A stretch of DNA of 42,386 nt, taken from assembly GCA_023439545.1 (NCBI GenBank), contig JAEXNT010000065.1, positions 1 to 42,386 on the forward strand. The letters run 5' to 3'. The notes under the pieces were generated by a model that did no database searches, was not told the origin of the DNA, and was given only the letters and a program-made list of their open reading frames with translations. A program made the position numbers and the translations under genes. Shown one piece after another: positions 16,343-24,430 of the stretch (its first letter is position 1; each line of letters starts with the position of its first letter). Source of the stretch: Bacillota bacterium. GTDB lineage: Bacteria; Bacillota; Clostridia; Acetivibrionales; DTU013.

Positions 16343-17191
16343 CTAAATTCCGTAAGCCTTCTCCGCCGCCTCTACCGTCTGGCGCATAAGGCTTGTTATT
16401 GTCATCGGTCCGACCCCTCCGGGAACCGGCGTATAAGCGGAGGATTTTGCCGCGGCGTTTTCCAGGTCGATATCCCCGACATTGCCCGGGTTGTAACCCG
16501 CATCCACCAGCACGGCGCCTTCCTTTATCCAGTCAGCCTTGATGAATCTGGGTTTACCTACTGCACCGACTACGATATCGGCCCTTCTGACAATCGCAGG
16601 AAGATTCTCAGTTTTGGAGTGACAAACCGTTACCGTCGCGTTTTCGTTAAGCAGCAGCATTGCTACCGGCTTGCCTAAAATCGGGCTTCTGCCAACAACA
16701 ACGGCTTCCTTTCCCGCTATTTCGATGTTGTAATATTTGAGGATGGTCATAATGGACAGCGGCGTCGCGCTTTTGTATGCGTCAAGCTTCATTGTCATCC
16801 TGCCGAAAGAATCAGTATTGACCCCATCCACATCCTTTTTGACCGATATAGTATTGAAGCATTTCTGTTCGTCGATTTGCTCCGGGACAGGATGCTGGAG
16901 CAGAATTCCATGAACTCTTTCATCCTTGTTGAGCTCTTCTATTTTTGCGACCAGTTCGTCCGTCGTAGTACTTTCAGGCATTTCCACCTTAAGGGATTCG
17001 AGACCAACGCGTTTACAGGCATTTCCCTTCATACGTACGTATGTAACCGAAGCCGGGTTGTTTCCGACCAGTATCGTAGCCAGAACAGGCGTTATTCCTG
17101 CCTTCTCTTTTATTTTGTCTACTCTTGCACTGAGTTCGGCTTCTATTTCCTTTGCCAGCCTTGCGCCGTCTAAAATTACAGGATTGTTCAT
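16343..17191 (-). CDS. folD: Bifunctional methylenetetrahydrofolate dehydrogenase/cyclohydrolase
   Basis: A 282-residue FolD, which oxidises 5,10-methylene-THF to methenyl-THF with NADP and hydrolyses it to 10-formyl-THF. Seen: the catalytic-Lys region YVRMKGNACKRVG (residues about 50-62), GILLQHPVPEQI, the cofactor loop VVGRSPILGKPVAMLL (about 163-178) and the C-terminal TPVPGGVGPMTITSLM. I start it at ATG 17191, 8 nt after AAGGAG; a frame to 17227 exists, but the family begins near MNNPVILDG. Length is normal. It is a single gene on the minus strand. Confidence 0.95.
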   Translation of the reverse strand: MNNPVILDGARLAKEIEAELSARVDKIKEKAGITPVLATILVGNNPASVTYVRMKGNACKRVGLESLKVEMPESTTTDELVAKIEELNKDERVHGILLQHPVPEQIDEQKCFNTISVKKDVDGVNTDSFGRMTMKLDAYKSATPLSIMTILKYYNIEIAGKEAVVVGRSPILGKPVAMLLLNENATVTVCHSKTENLPAIVRRADIVVGAVGKPRFIKADWIKEGAVLVDAGYNPGNVGDIDLENAAAKSSAYTPVPGGVGPMTITSLMRQTVEAAEKAYGI

Positions 17192-17286
17192 TAACATTTC
17201 TCCTTCTGTAAAGAAAGTATACTCCACTTCATTAAAAACATATTAGCACAATATTCCATATTTCTCTACATCAAATTTAATTTGGT

Positions 17287-17358
17287 TGGAACGCAGGGAC
17301 GGTTCTTTTGTTTCGCTTTACGAGCAAAACGAAACAAAAGAACCATCCCTGCGTTCCA
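17287..17358. repeat. REP-like long palindrome
   Basis: Two 29-bp arms, 17287-17315 and 17330-17358, are inverted repeats with a single mismatch around a 14-nt centre. The arm begins TGGAACGCAGGGACGGTTCT and ends TTGTTTCG. This resembles dispersed REP-like hairpins that I associate with clostridial genomes. It lies between folD and the secF terminator. No transposase gene or clear target duplication is visible. Confidence 0.75.
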
Positions 17359-17359
17359 C

Positions 17360-17390
17360 AAAAAAGCCGGTATATTGAATATACCGGCTC
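17360..17390 (-). terminator. Terminator of the scf-sec operon
   Basis: An 11-bp stem AGCCGGTATAT/ATATACCGGCT with a 3-nt loop is followed on the minus strand by TTTTTTG. It lies about 37 bp past the secF stop codon. Confidence 0.85.
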
Positions 17391-17426
17391 CAGGTTTTAC
17401 TGTTGTATTGTTGTGGTATCTCTGTA

Positions 17427-18383
17427 TCAAGCTTTTGCCGGCTTGCGTGCAGCAGCTTTCTTTTTGATGTTCCTCTCCTGCCATACCATATACAGCGGGC
17501 TTGCAATGAATATCGTCGAATAGCAGCCGCTTATGATTCCGACAACCAGCGGGAACGAGAAATCCTTGAGCGACTGGATGTTGAAGTATGCTGCGAAGAC
17601 GTAAAGTACGACAACGCTTAACAACGTGCAGACCGATGTGTTGATCGATCTTGCAAGCGTCTGCATGACGCTCTTGTTGACAAGCTCATGTACAGGCATC
17701 TTCCGTAGTATCCTCGTATTCTCTCTTATTCTGTCGTATATGACCACCGTATCGTTGATCGAGTAACCTATTATGGTCAGTACCGCGGCAACGAACGAGT
17801 CGTTGATCGGAATCCGGAACAGGACATAGACGGCATACATGACGAAGCAGTCGTGAACGAGCGCCAGCACTGCGAAAACACCGGCGGAAAGTCCATGCAT
17901 TACCCTGAACCTGTACCAGACGTAGAGTATAATGATAATTGCGGACAGTATGATCGCATACGTTGCATTCGTTTTTATCTCATCTCCTATGAACGGAGCG
18001 ACGCTGTTTACCGTGATCTGAGCGTCATTGGATATATTGTATTCCTTTTTCAGAGCCGCGAGCACTGTAGATCTTTCCGTATCGTTGAGCGTCTCGTTGC
18101 TGCCTATATTCAGTACCATAAGCGTTATGTTTTTTGAAGCATCATTAGGGTTGTACGTTGTCGATTTCTGTACGCTCGCACGCTTTCCTATTGATTCCTC
18201 CACGATAGCTCCTGCACGTTCCGTATCGAACTTGTCGTTCGGCATCTGTATCTGCATTATCGTTCCGCCCTGGAACTGTATGTCCAGCTTCACTCCGTTG
18301 ACGAATGTAGCAACGATTCCCGTAATGAAAATGAGGATGGACAGTACAAAAAAGATATTCTTTTTAGCCATTAAATCTACCAT
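17427..18383 (-). CDS. secF: Sec translocon accessory subunit SecF
   Basis: A 318-residue inner-membrane protein that works with SecD and YajC to drive late steps of Sec export with the proton motive force. The first membrane segment is NIFFVLSILIFITGIVATF. The periplasmic P1 domain contains IQFQGGTIMQIQM, the SecF form of the DFxGG motif, and five more membrane segments fill the C-terminal half with YSINDTVVIYDRIREN as the conserved block. The start at 18383 follows GGAGGAGG, 15 bp after the secD stop. It is the last gene of the scfA-scfB-HD-secD-secF run. Confidence 0.95.
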   Translation of the reverse strand: MVDLMAKKNIFFVLSILIFITGIVATFVNGVKLDIQFQGGTIMQIQMPNDKFDTERAGAIVEESIGKRASVQKSTTYNPNDASKNITLMVLNIGSNETLNDTERSTVLAALKKEYNISNDAQITVNSVAPFIGDEIKTNATYAIILSAIIIILYVWYRFRVMHGLSAGVFAVLALVHDCFVMYAVYVLFRIPINDSFVAAVLTIIGYSINDTVVIYDRIRENTRILRKMPVHELVNKSVMQTLARSINTSVCTLLSVVVLYVFAAYFNIQSLKDFSFPLVVGIISGCYSTIFIASPLYMVWQERNIKKKAAARKPAKA

Positions 18384-18398
18384 GTCTGCGCCTCCTCC

Positions 18399-19706
18399 TT
18401 ATATGCCATACAGCCAAGGTCTCTTGGCTGCGTCGAAATCCGCTATGCCATTCATCATAGTCTTCGTAAGCGTAATTGCCGTGAAGAAGCTTATGAGAAC
18501 GCCGGCGAACAGTGTGTATGCGAATGATACCATGATACCTGTGCCGAAATATCCCATTATTACAGCTACAATCAAGGTCGTTACGTTACCGTCGATGATG
18601 GCTGACAATGCTCTTTGGAAACCAAGGTCGATAGATGCCTTAACTGTCTTTCCGGCACGCATTTCTTCCTTTATTCGTTCAAAAATGATGACGTTCGCAT
18701 CGACGCCCATGCCGACACCCAACACAACGCCGGCGAGACCGGATATTGTCATCGTGATTTCCAGCCATGAGATAGCAAGCAGCGTCATTATAGCCAGTGA
18801 AAACAGCGCGATAGACGCTATAAGTCCAGGCAGCCTGTAATAGAAAATCATAAAGAATGCGATCAGCAAAAATGCCACAATGAATGCCTTGATCGTTATA
18901 TCAAGAGCACCCTTGCCGAGAAGAGGGCTGATCGAGTTCATCGACTCCGTCGTAAGTTTGAACGGCAGAGCGCCGGATCTTATCGTATCGGCAAGATCCT
19001 TCGCTTCAGCAGTTGCGGCTTTATCCGACGACGTACCAAGCGTTATCCTGGCGTCGCCTGAAGTTATATGTGACTGAACCTGGGCTTCCGATATAAACTG
19101 GTCATCCATGAAAATAGCAATTTGCTTACCTACAAGCCTTCCGGTAGCATCGGCGAACTTCTTCTGTCCGTCGGCATTGAATTTCAAATCTACCTGCATA
19201 CCGCCGTTGTCAGGGTTCTTCTGCGGCGTAGCGTCGATAACGTCCGTGCCTCCCAGGATTATTTTGCTTTGATCATATGTCGGTTTTCCATCGGAATCCC
19301 TTTTACTTTCATCGACTTCCTGGAATGTCAGCATAGCCGTTTGAACTAATTTCGTCATTGTAGCTTCAGGATCGAAGTTGGTTTCGCCTTTAGCATACGG
19401 TATTCTGAGAATGATTCTACCGTTAGCCACGTCTGTAGAGAGATCCCTGTCAAGTATCCCTTCCTTGTCAAGTCGTTTACCGATAATGACTTTGGCGGTG
19501 TCAAGCTCCTTCTGCGTAGGTTTACGGTTGTTGTCCGTTACAGCATAAAGCGTTGCGTCAATTCCTCCATTGATGTCGATACCTGGAACGATATCCATGG
19601 CACCGCGAATCTTAATGCCGAAAAGATTGCCCGCGAAACAAATGTATGTCAACACGGCAATCAAGGCAATAACGAGGAAGAATTTAATCCCGTTGTTCCC
19701 TCTCAT
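18399..19706 (-). CDS. secD: Sec translocon accessory subunit SecD
   Basis: A 435-residue SecD with one N-terminal membrane segment (about residues 6-24), a periplasmic P1 domain starting with PGIDINGGIDATLYA, and five C-terminal membrane segments including GLAGVVLGVGMGVDANVIIF followed by ERIKEEMR. It is shorter than E. coli SecD, as usual in Firmicutes. Start at ATG 19706, downstream of a GGGGG site; the ATG at 19739 is an alternative. It is translationally coupled with secF. A separate SecD and SecF pair is typical of clostridia, whereas Bacillus has a fused SecDF. Confidence 0.95.
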   Translation of the reverse strand: MRGNNGIKFFLVIALIAVLTYICFAGNLFGIKIRGAMDIVPGIDINGGIDATLYAVTDNNRKPTQKELDTAKVIIGKRLDKEGILDRDLSTDVANGRIILRIPYAKGETNFDPEATMTKLVQTAMLTFQEVDESKRDSDGKPTYDQSKIILGGTDVIDATPQKNPDNGGMQVDLKFNADGQKKFADATGRLVGKQIAIFMDDQFISEAQVQSHITSGDARITLGTSSDKAATAEAKDLADTIRSGALPFKLTTESMNSISPLLGKGALDITIKAFIVAFLLIAFFMIFYYRLPGLIASIALFSLAIMTLLAISWLEITMTISGLAGVVLGVGMGVDANVIIFERIKEEMRAGKTVKASIDLGFQRALSAIIDGNVTTLIVAVIMGYFGTGIMVSFAYTLFAGVLISFFTAITLTKTMMNGIADFDAAKRPWLYGI

Positions 19707-19813
19707 CTGTAAAAATCCCCCTTTTTTTCGTAACCGCATGAAGTTATTATATATCTATAGTACAAGCCAGTCAATACAAAATACCTCCTAGGGAAATGGA
19801 TGTTTTAAGCAAC

Positions 19814-20482
19814 TTATATAAGTCTTGAGTCATTGACGAACAGCTGGAACTGCAGTCCCAAAAACGCCGCCGCCCTCCTGTTCATTGTCATTCTTACGAG
19901 AAATATCTCGAAATAGTCCATTACCGGGCATATCGCGGTATCGATCTTTAGAACAAGATCCGCCGTTTTCTTTTCCTTATCGACAGATATGACAGATCTT
20001 TCAACGGCATAATTTACACGGTCATGGATATCGAACGTGGCAAAATCGGTGTTTCTGACCCTGCTTCTATGAACGTCGGATTTATCGGCAAGTATCAGTG
20101 CCGCAGAAATATTACTCACAGCCGTCCCCGTATGCTCGTCGTGGTTTCCTATTGCCGCCATTATGTCTGCAGCCTCATTATAGTCCATACCCATCTTGGT
20201 CAGGAGCTGGTATGCCAATATGGCTCCCGTATGCGCGTGATCGTTCCTGTTCACGGCGTTCCCTATGTCGTGCAGAAAACCGGCGATCCTGGCTAGCTCC
20301 ACCTCGCGTTCAGAGTAGCCCAGATGCTCCATAATATTTCCTGCCGTTCCCGAAACTATGCCAACGTGCCTGAACGAATGCTCTGTAAAGCCAAGCACAC
20401 GCATCTGTGTCTCGGCAATCGTCAGGAAGGTTTTGACCTCTTCATTTTTCTTGATATCGTGTACTGTTAATATAAGCTCCAC
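19814..20482 (-). CDS. HD-domain phosphohydrolase of the scf-sec locus
   Basis: A 222-residue protein with an HD domain: EHSFRHVGIVSGTAGNI, then ARIAGFLHDIGNAVNRNDHAHTGAIL (as two adjoining parts, residues about 64-90), then NHDEHTG and ALILADKSDVHRSRVR. The H...HD...D metal ligands are intact. The C-terminal 60 residues are beta-rich. Substrate unknown. A gene of this kind commonly stands between scfB and secD in clostridia, which suggests a conserved but unexplained link. The start is uncertain: the frame opens at GTG 20482 with only a poorly spaced purine run upstream. Confidence 0.85.
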   Translation of the reverse strand: MELILTVHDIKKNEEVKTFLTIAETQMRVLGFTEHSFRHVGIVSGTAGNIMEHLGYSEREVELARIAGFLHDIGNAVNRNDHAHTGAILAYQLLTKMGMDYNEAADIMAAIGNHDEHTGTAVSNISAALILADKSDVHRSRVRNTDFATFDIHDRVNYAVERSVISVDKEKKTADLVLKIDTAICPVMDYFEIFLVRMTMNRRAAAFLGLQFQLFVNDSRLI

Positions 20483-20573
20483 CCTCTTTCATCTTATATT
20501 ATCATTCAACTGTATTAAGCCTTCATTATGCTTTATTTAATTTATAGGGCGCTATCTGCCGGTATAGCCTTAA

Positions 20574-21971
20574 TCAGCCGTTATCCTCCCCCGACTCCGC
20601 AGCCTTCACCCATAGCGCGCATTCCACACGTTTTCTCTCCAGCTCGCAACCGATATCATAAGGCTTGTCCAGGCTATTGTTGAACTGCCAGGCATTCGCT
20701 GCGCAGCCTCCGCTGCAGAAAAACCTTGCCCAGCACCTTTTACAGTCGGGTTTTGTGTAGATGTTCTCCTTAACGAACATATTCCTTACGGAGCCGTTGA
20801 TTCCGGTTTTCAAGTTTACATTGCCCATTTTGAAGTCATCCATACCGACGAACTGGTGACAAGGGTACAGATCTCCTTCAGGCGTGACGGCCATATATTC
20901 GTGGCCGGAGCCGCAGCCCTTCATCCTTTTGATCGCACAGGGGCCGTGATCCAGATCGAGCATGAAGTGGAAGAAATTAAACCAGCCGTCACCCTTGCGT
21001 CTTTCCACATACTCGCGCGCAAGAGCTTCATATTCGTTGAAAAGCTTTGGCAGATCCTCGCGTCTTATATCGTAGCCCGTATCCTTTGCCGCTACGACAG
21101 GTTCTATCGATATCTGCCTGAAGCCCTCGTCCGCGAGGTGAAGTACGTCCTGTGAAAAATCAAGGTTTTCACGTGTGAACGTACCTCTGACATAATAATT
21201 GTCCTGTCCTCTGGATTCAGCCATTTCCTTTATTTTAGGCATTATATCGTTATAAGTCCCCCGTCCGTCGACGCGGAAGCGCATCCTGTCATTTACCTCG
21301 GGCCTTCCGTCTATGCTCAGTACGACATTGCCCATATACTCGTTTATAAACTTCCTGTGTTCCTCGTTAAGAAGCACGGCATTGGTCGTAATAGTGAAGC
21401 GGAAGTTCTTTCCCGTTTCCTTCTGCCTTTTCAGGGCATATAGAACTATTTCCTTGACAGCGTCAAAATTCATAAGCGGCTCACCGCCGAAGAAGTCGAC
21501 CTCGAGATTGCGCCTGGAGCCTGAATTCTCTATCAGGAAATCTATAGCGTTTTTACCTGTCTCAGCGGGCATAAGAGTCCTTTTGGCGCCGAAGTCCCCG
21601 GTTGACGCAAAGCAATACCTGCACCTGAGATTGCAGTCATGCGCTATATGCAGGCATAAAGCCTTTACAACGGGCTTTTTGTTCCGTTCCTCCAGGATAT
21701 CCCCGATATAATCCTCGAGCTCATCCCTGGAAAAAAGCTGGCCGCTCTTAATAAGTTCATTGATTTCGGATAACGCCTCGGTTATTTCTTCCTTATTATA
21801 TTTATTCGATAGTTCGTCTACAACGGCTGCCTCGGTTTTTTCAGCCAATTCGCCCGCGTCGTCCGCCAATACCCCCAACAGCTCATACGACAGCTCGTCT
21901 ATTATATGAACAGCGCCGCTGTTTACATCCAAAACTATATTTTCACCGTGCATCCTGAATCTATGGATCAT
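20574..21971 (-). CDS. scfB: Radical SAM/SPASM maturase of the SCIFF peptide
   Basis: A 465-residue enzyme that introduces Cys-to-Thr thioether crosslinks in the SCIFF precursor peptide. The N-terminal about 90 residues form a PqqD-like peptide-recognition element (HRFRMHGENIVLDVNSGAVH). The radical SAM cluster motif is CNLRCRYC at about residues 112-119, followed by FFGGEPLMNFD. The C-terminal SPASM domain has the cysteine sets CGSGHEYMAVTPEGDLYPCHQF and CKRCWARFFCSGGC plus a later Cys. It starts at ATG 21971 after GGGGGAT, 81 bp downstream of scfA. The match to the family is strong over the whole length. Confidence 0.96.
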   Translation of the reverse strand: MIHRFRMHGENIVLDVNSGAVHIIDELSYELLGVLADDAGELAEKTEAAVVDELSNKYNKEEITEALSEINELIKSGQLFSRDELEDYIGDILEERNKKPVVKALCLHIAHDCNLRCRYCFASTGDFGAKRTLMPAETGKNAIDFLIENSGSRRNLEVDFFGGEPLMNFDAVKEIVLYALKRQKETGKNFRFTITTNAVLLNEEHRKFINEYMGNVVLSIDGRPEVNDRMRFRVDGRGTYNDIMPKIKEMAESRGQDNYYVRGTFTRENLDFSQDVLHLADEGFRQISIEPVVAAKDTGYDIRREDLPKLFNEYEALAREYVERRKGDGWFNFFHFMLDLDHGPCAIKRMKGCGSGHEYMAVTPEGDLYPCHQFVGMDDFKMGNVNLKTGINGSVRNMFVKENIYTKPDCKRCWARFFCSGGCAANAWQFNNSLDKPYDIGCELERKRVECALWVKAAESGEDNG

Positions 21972-21996
21972 TGTTTATCCCCCGTCCCAACACATA

Positions 21997-22026
21997 AACA
22001 GCGAGGAGCACAAGCCCCCCGCTGTT
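21997..22026 (-). other. Intercistronic hairpin between scfA and scfB
   Basis: A 7-bp stem AACAGCG/CGCTGTT with a 16-nt C/G-rich loop lies 27 bp after the scfA stop, with TTTATGTG following on the minus strand. It might act as a leaky terminator or mRNA stabiliser that raises precursor over maturase levels, as seen for other peptide loci. This is inference. Confidence 0.45.
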
Positions 22027-22052
22027 ATGGTTTCAAGCTTTTTGTGATCGAT

Positions 22053-22193
22053 TTATCTCTTTTCGCATTTCTGGTTTGCTACCGTGCAGCTCGTCTTGCA
22101 TGCCGACTGGCATGAGGTCTGGCACTCGCCGCAGCCGGAATTCTTGAGATCCTTTTTCAGCTGAGCGTTATTGATGGTCTTTATATGCTTCAT
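22053..22193 (-). CDS. scfA: SCIFF ribosomal natural product precursor (six cysteines)
   Basis: A 46-residue precursor peptide, MKHIKTINNAQLKKDLKNSG followed by a core with cysteines at residues 21, 24, 28, 32, 36 and 43 interspersed with Thr and Ser, then QKCEKR at the end. This is the near-invariant Six Cysteines in Forty-Five residues peptide of Clostridia. The scfB product crosslinks its cysteines to threonine. The start is ATG 22193 after GGAGGGATACAT; the frame open to 22352 is not needed. Its own sigma-A promoter lies at 22249-22277. The mature function is not established. Confidence 0.96.
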   Translation of the reverse strand: MKHIKTINNAQLKKDLKNSGCGECQTSCQSACKTSCTVANQKCEKR

Positions 22194-22248
22194 ATGTATC
22201 CCTCCTAAGTGCTTCGTTAACCAACTTTTACAAGTCGTTTGCGTTGAT

Positions 22249-22277
22249 ATTATAGCACATTGCACTAATAATGAAAA
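22249..22277 (-). promoter_or_regulatory. Sigma-A promoter of scfA
   Basis: On the minus strand TTTTCA (-35, 22277-22272), a 17-nt spacer, and a perfect TATAAT (-10, 22254-22249) lie 56 nt before the scfA start. The locus therefore does not need read-through from the island genes upstream. Confidence 0.75.
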
Positions 22278-22323
22278 GGCATTTTTTCCGGCACAGGACA
22301 ATACCTGTGCTGATGAGACAACG

Positions 22324-23145
22324 TTATGCAGACTTTTTCTTTTTATAAGCAATAATATTGGTAGTACCTTTTCCTTTATATTTTTTCATTTCATATTTTT
22401 TAGGAAGACTTGCTATCAATCCTGTCAATTTTGAAAACCCAAAAGATCGCGAATCAAAGTCCGGCATTGATCGTTTAATAAAATCCCCGGCATAACTAAC
22501 ATTTACCCAACCTCCTTCATCTGCATACTTTTCATAAGCAAGATCAAGAAGAGAACTAATGGCTTCTATATTTCCATTATGCACAGATTCTGCTGTAGTA
22601 GTATCAGTTGTATTTGTACCTTTTGGAGCAGTTAACGTTTTTGTAGTTTCATGTTCCTCAGGGATTGTAGTTTTAGAGACTCCCGGTTCAACAAGTTGCG
22701 TGGCGCCCAGATATTCAGTAAACATGAAATCATCACATGCATTTCTAAATGATTTTGGAGTTTTTTGTTCACCAACACCAAAAACGTATATTTCAGATGT
22801 TCGTAATCTTGATGCAAGCATTGTAAAATCACTATCACTTGAGACTAAAACAAACGCGTCATACTTTGCTGTATAAAGCAAATCCATTGCATCGATAATC
22901 ATAGCTGCATCGGTGGAATTTTTCCCGGTCGTGTAGGAAAATTGCTGGATCGGCTGAATTGCCAATTCATTTAATTCACTTTTCCAATTCTTCAGTACTG
23001 GGCTGGACCAATCTCCATATGCCCTTTTTACGATAATGTGACCATGTGTCGAGATTTCAGCCAATATTGGTTTCAACTTCGTAAGCTGCGCATTATCCGC
23101 ATCAATCAATACTGCAATTTTCTTAAGCTCATCAATGTCTTTCAT
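22324..23145 (-). CDS. NYN-domain RNase with OST-HTH/LOTUS domain (LabA/DUF88 type)
   Basis: A 273-residue protein. Residues about 8-150 form a NYN (PIN-like) nuclease domain: KIAVLIDADNAQ with the first Asp pair, KNSTDAAMIIDAMDLLY, and VLVSSDSDFTMLASRLR with the SDSDF acidic cluster, all expected for activity. A Thr/Glu-rich linker (about 160-190) leads to an OST-HTH domain (about 193-270, with AYEKYADEGGWVNVSYAGDF and GFSKLTGLIASLP), which is thought to bind RNA. Codon use is AT-rich compared with scfB. It starts behind GGAGGGAAAAGT. It stands at the distal end of the cassette array and directly abuts a half attC-like repeat, so it may be cargo. The partner RNA is unknown. Confidence 0.85.
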   Translation of the reverse strand: MKDIDELKKIAVLIDADNAQLTKLKPILAEISTHGHIIVKRAYGDWSSPVLKNWKSELNELAIQPIQQFSYTTGKNSTDAAMIIDAMDLLYTAKYDAFVLVSSDSDFTMLASRLRTSEIYVFGVGEQKTPKSFRNACDDFMFTEYLGATQLVEPGVSKTTIPEEHETTKTLTAPKGTNTTDTTTAESVHNGNIEAISSLLDLAYEKYADEGGWVNVSYAGDFIKRSMPDFDSRSFGFSKLTGLIASLPKKYEMKKYKGKGTTNIIAYKKKKSA

Positions 23146-23175
23146 ACTTTTCCCTCCTCAATCTGTATCTGAGCG

Positions 23176-23256
23176 TACTGCGCATGCTGCAGTACGAATA
23201 GTAAAGGAGCCGTTTGCTTTTGCTGCCGTGCCCTTGCGCCGACTGCTTTGTTCAAG
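23176..23256 (-). repeat. Half of an attC-like repeat
   Basis: Matches the right (minus-strand 5') 80 bp of the complete repeats: CTGCAGTACGAA corresponds to CTGCAGTCGAAT, followed by GTTTGCTTTTGCTGCC, then GCGCCGACTGCTTTG and a degenerate core GTTCAAG (23250-23256). It belongs to the same subtype as the copies at 26603, 27400 and 29142. The left half is missing and the NYN gene begins instead, so a deletion or replacement occurred here. Confidence 0.75.
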
Positions 23257-23265
23257 GCCGGATCT

Positions 23266-23606
23266 TTATACAGTATTTGTACAAATTTTCATCATCTTCC
23301 TCATATTTGGTGATATGTAAAAACCTATGTGGCCAGCACATTCTATCTCCTGATGCCTTATCCTGACTACCCCTACAACCTCTTCATCATGTATCAACCA
23401 GAATGTTGACGTCTTTACCCATCCTTCGGGTAGTTTTTCCCTTGGGAATGATTATATAAATCATTTAAATAATTAGGGAAATCCTCAAGTGCTTTTTTAT
23501 ACATATTAAAATATCGTATATCGCTAATTTCCTGATAAGCCAATGTATAATTCTCAAAACTCTTTTTATATCTCATATCAGGTCTATCTAGTAATAATTC
23601 TTTCAT
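23266..23606 (-). pseudogene. Frameshifted, truncated GNAT acetyltransferase
   Basis: The frame from 23606 reads MKELLLDRPDMRYKKSFENY... and ends with YPKDG-stop near 23415. In another frame the sequence carries on as LPEGWVKTSTFWLIHDEEVV and GVVRIRHQEIECAGHIGFYI, then SPN, which is the continuation of a GNAT acetyltransferase. A one-base frameshift near 23425-23435 separates the two. After ISPN the usual RNKGYG acetyl-CoA loop is absent and the frame runs to a stop at 23266, next to the half attC repeat. Both the frameshift and the lost C-terminus make it non-functional. The loss agrees with decay of the island's left part. Confidence 0.85.
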
Positions 23607-23639
23607 ACCACTGTATCCTCTTATGAATATAAGAATATA

Positions 23640-24278
23640 TCAAAACACATTGTAAACATTACTGGTACTATCCGAATACTTACAAATAATTATTTGCAGG
23701 CTTTTCATGCTCCAATCTGAATTCGCTCGTAGATATATAAACGAATTATCTACCTCCACAATAGTGTCGTTTATAAGATAATGAAAATCAAAATATTTAT
23801 CGTATTGTTCATTATACCCCGGTGTCTTAATTAGGATGGGTGTAAATAAGTCAACCGGCTGCTGTGATATTTTCTTCATCTCTCTAGTGCTTATACTGTA
23901 TTCTAGATAAGTAAGGTTTTTTGCACCGTTCTTATTATGATCCCTAATATAGATCGCTGAACCATCCTGAGAGACGGTTGCGTATGGCATTACTAAGCCA
24001 TATGACTTAAGCTGCTTTTGTGAAATACGATCGGTAACTTTTGAATTACTAAAACTGTATACCACTATTCCAAATGTGCCCTGCATAATCGCTGACTTTT
24101 TATCGGCATATAACAGTTTCGGCATTTCGGAACCAATATTCATTTGCTCAATGTCAGATAAATCCAGTACTAATACCTCCCTAAAGTTTATGGCAACTTT
24201 GCAATAAATAGCTATTGAAGCAACAACCAATACTGATAAAAAAACAGCAATTTTGTTTTTTTGCTTTCGAACAAACAT
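23640..24278 (-). CDS. Membrane-anchored extracytoplasmic protein of unknown function
   Basis: A 212-residue cassette protein. After the basic start MFVRKQKNK there is one hydrophobic segment (about residues 9-28), so it is anchored with the bulk outside. The rest is beta-rich with repeated display-type stretches such as YATVSQDGSAIYIRDHN and NSFIYLRANSDWSMKSL, suggesting a propeller-like or WD/TolB-like fold. A similar motif (ALSQDGTQLYMYG) occurs in the cassette protein at 29415-29990. I start it at ATG 24278, 9 nt after AAAGGG; GTG 24296 is the alternative. Very AT-rich. I do not recognise a named family. Confidence 0.7.
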   Translation of the reverse strand: MFVRKQKNKIAVFLSVLVVASIAIYCKVAINFREVLVLDLSDIEQMNIGSEMPKLLYADKKSAIMQGTFGIVVYSFSNSKVTDRISQKQLKSYGLVMPYATVSQDGSAIYIRDHNKNGAKNLTYLEYSISTREMKKISQQPVDLFTPILIKTPGYNEQYDKYFDFHYLINDTIVEVDNSFIYLRANSDWSMKSLQIIICKYSDSTSNVYNVF

Positions 24279-24332
24279 ATAATTTTGCCCTTTCACCTAA
24301 TATAAATAATCCTGAATTCACACCATATAACC

Positions 24333-24375
24333 GATACGCAGAGCGACTATATCGCCCGACGGCGGAGTCGAGGCC
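24333..24375 (-). repeat. Cassette leader element a
   Basis: GATACGCAGAGCG, then an AT-rich spacer, then CGCCCGACGGCGGAGTCGAG. Close copies lie at 25857-25905 and 30836-30890, with a shorter one at 27355-27385. On the minus strand each precedes a cassette gene and can form a short GC hairpin. No attC remains between this leader and the acetyltransferase gene to its right, so a junction was lost here. Confidence 0.65.
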
Positions 24376-24430
24376 GGAGTTAGTAAAAACAGTGGAATCA
24401 ACTTATTTTTTTATAGATGATAACAAAATA

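Noticed and set aside
22289..22308. Perfect hairpin GCACAGG/CCTGTGC as terminator of the NYN gene
   Set aside because: No U-run follows on the minus strand, so it does not qualify as a Rho-independent terminator, although it may have another role.
22304..22332. An inverted copy of an attC end (GCTGATGAGACAACGTTATGC) over the NYN stop codon
   Set aside because: It resembles TGCTGAGACGTTATAT but in the opposite orientation, has extra bases and no partner arm. It is too short to separate from chance.
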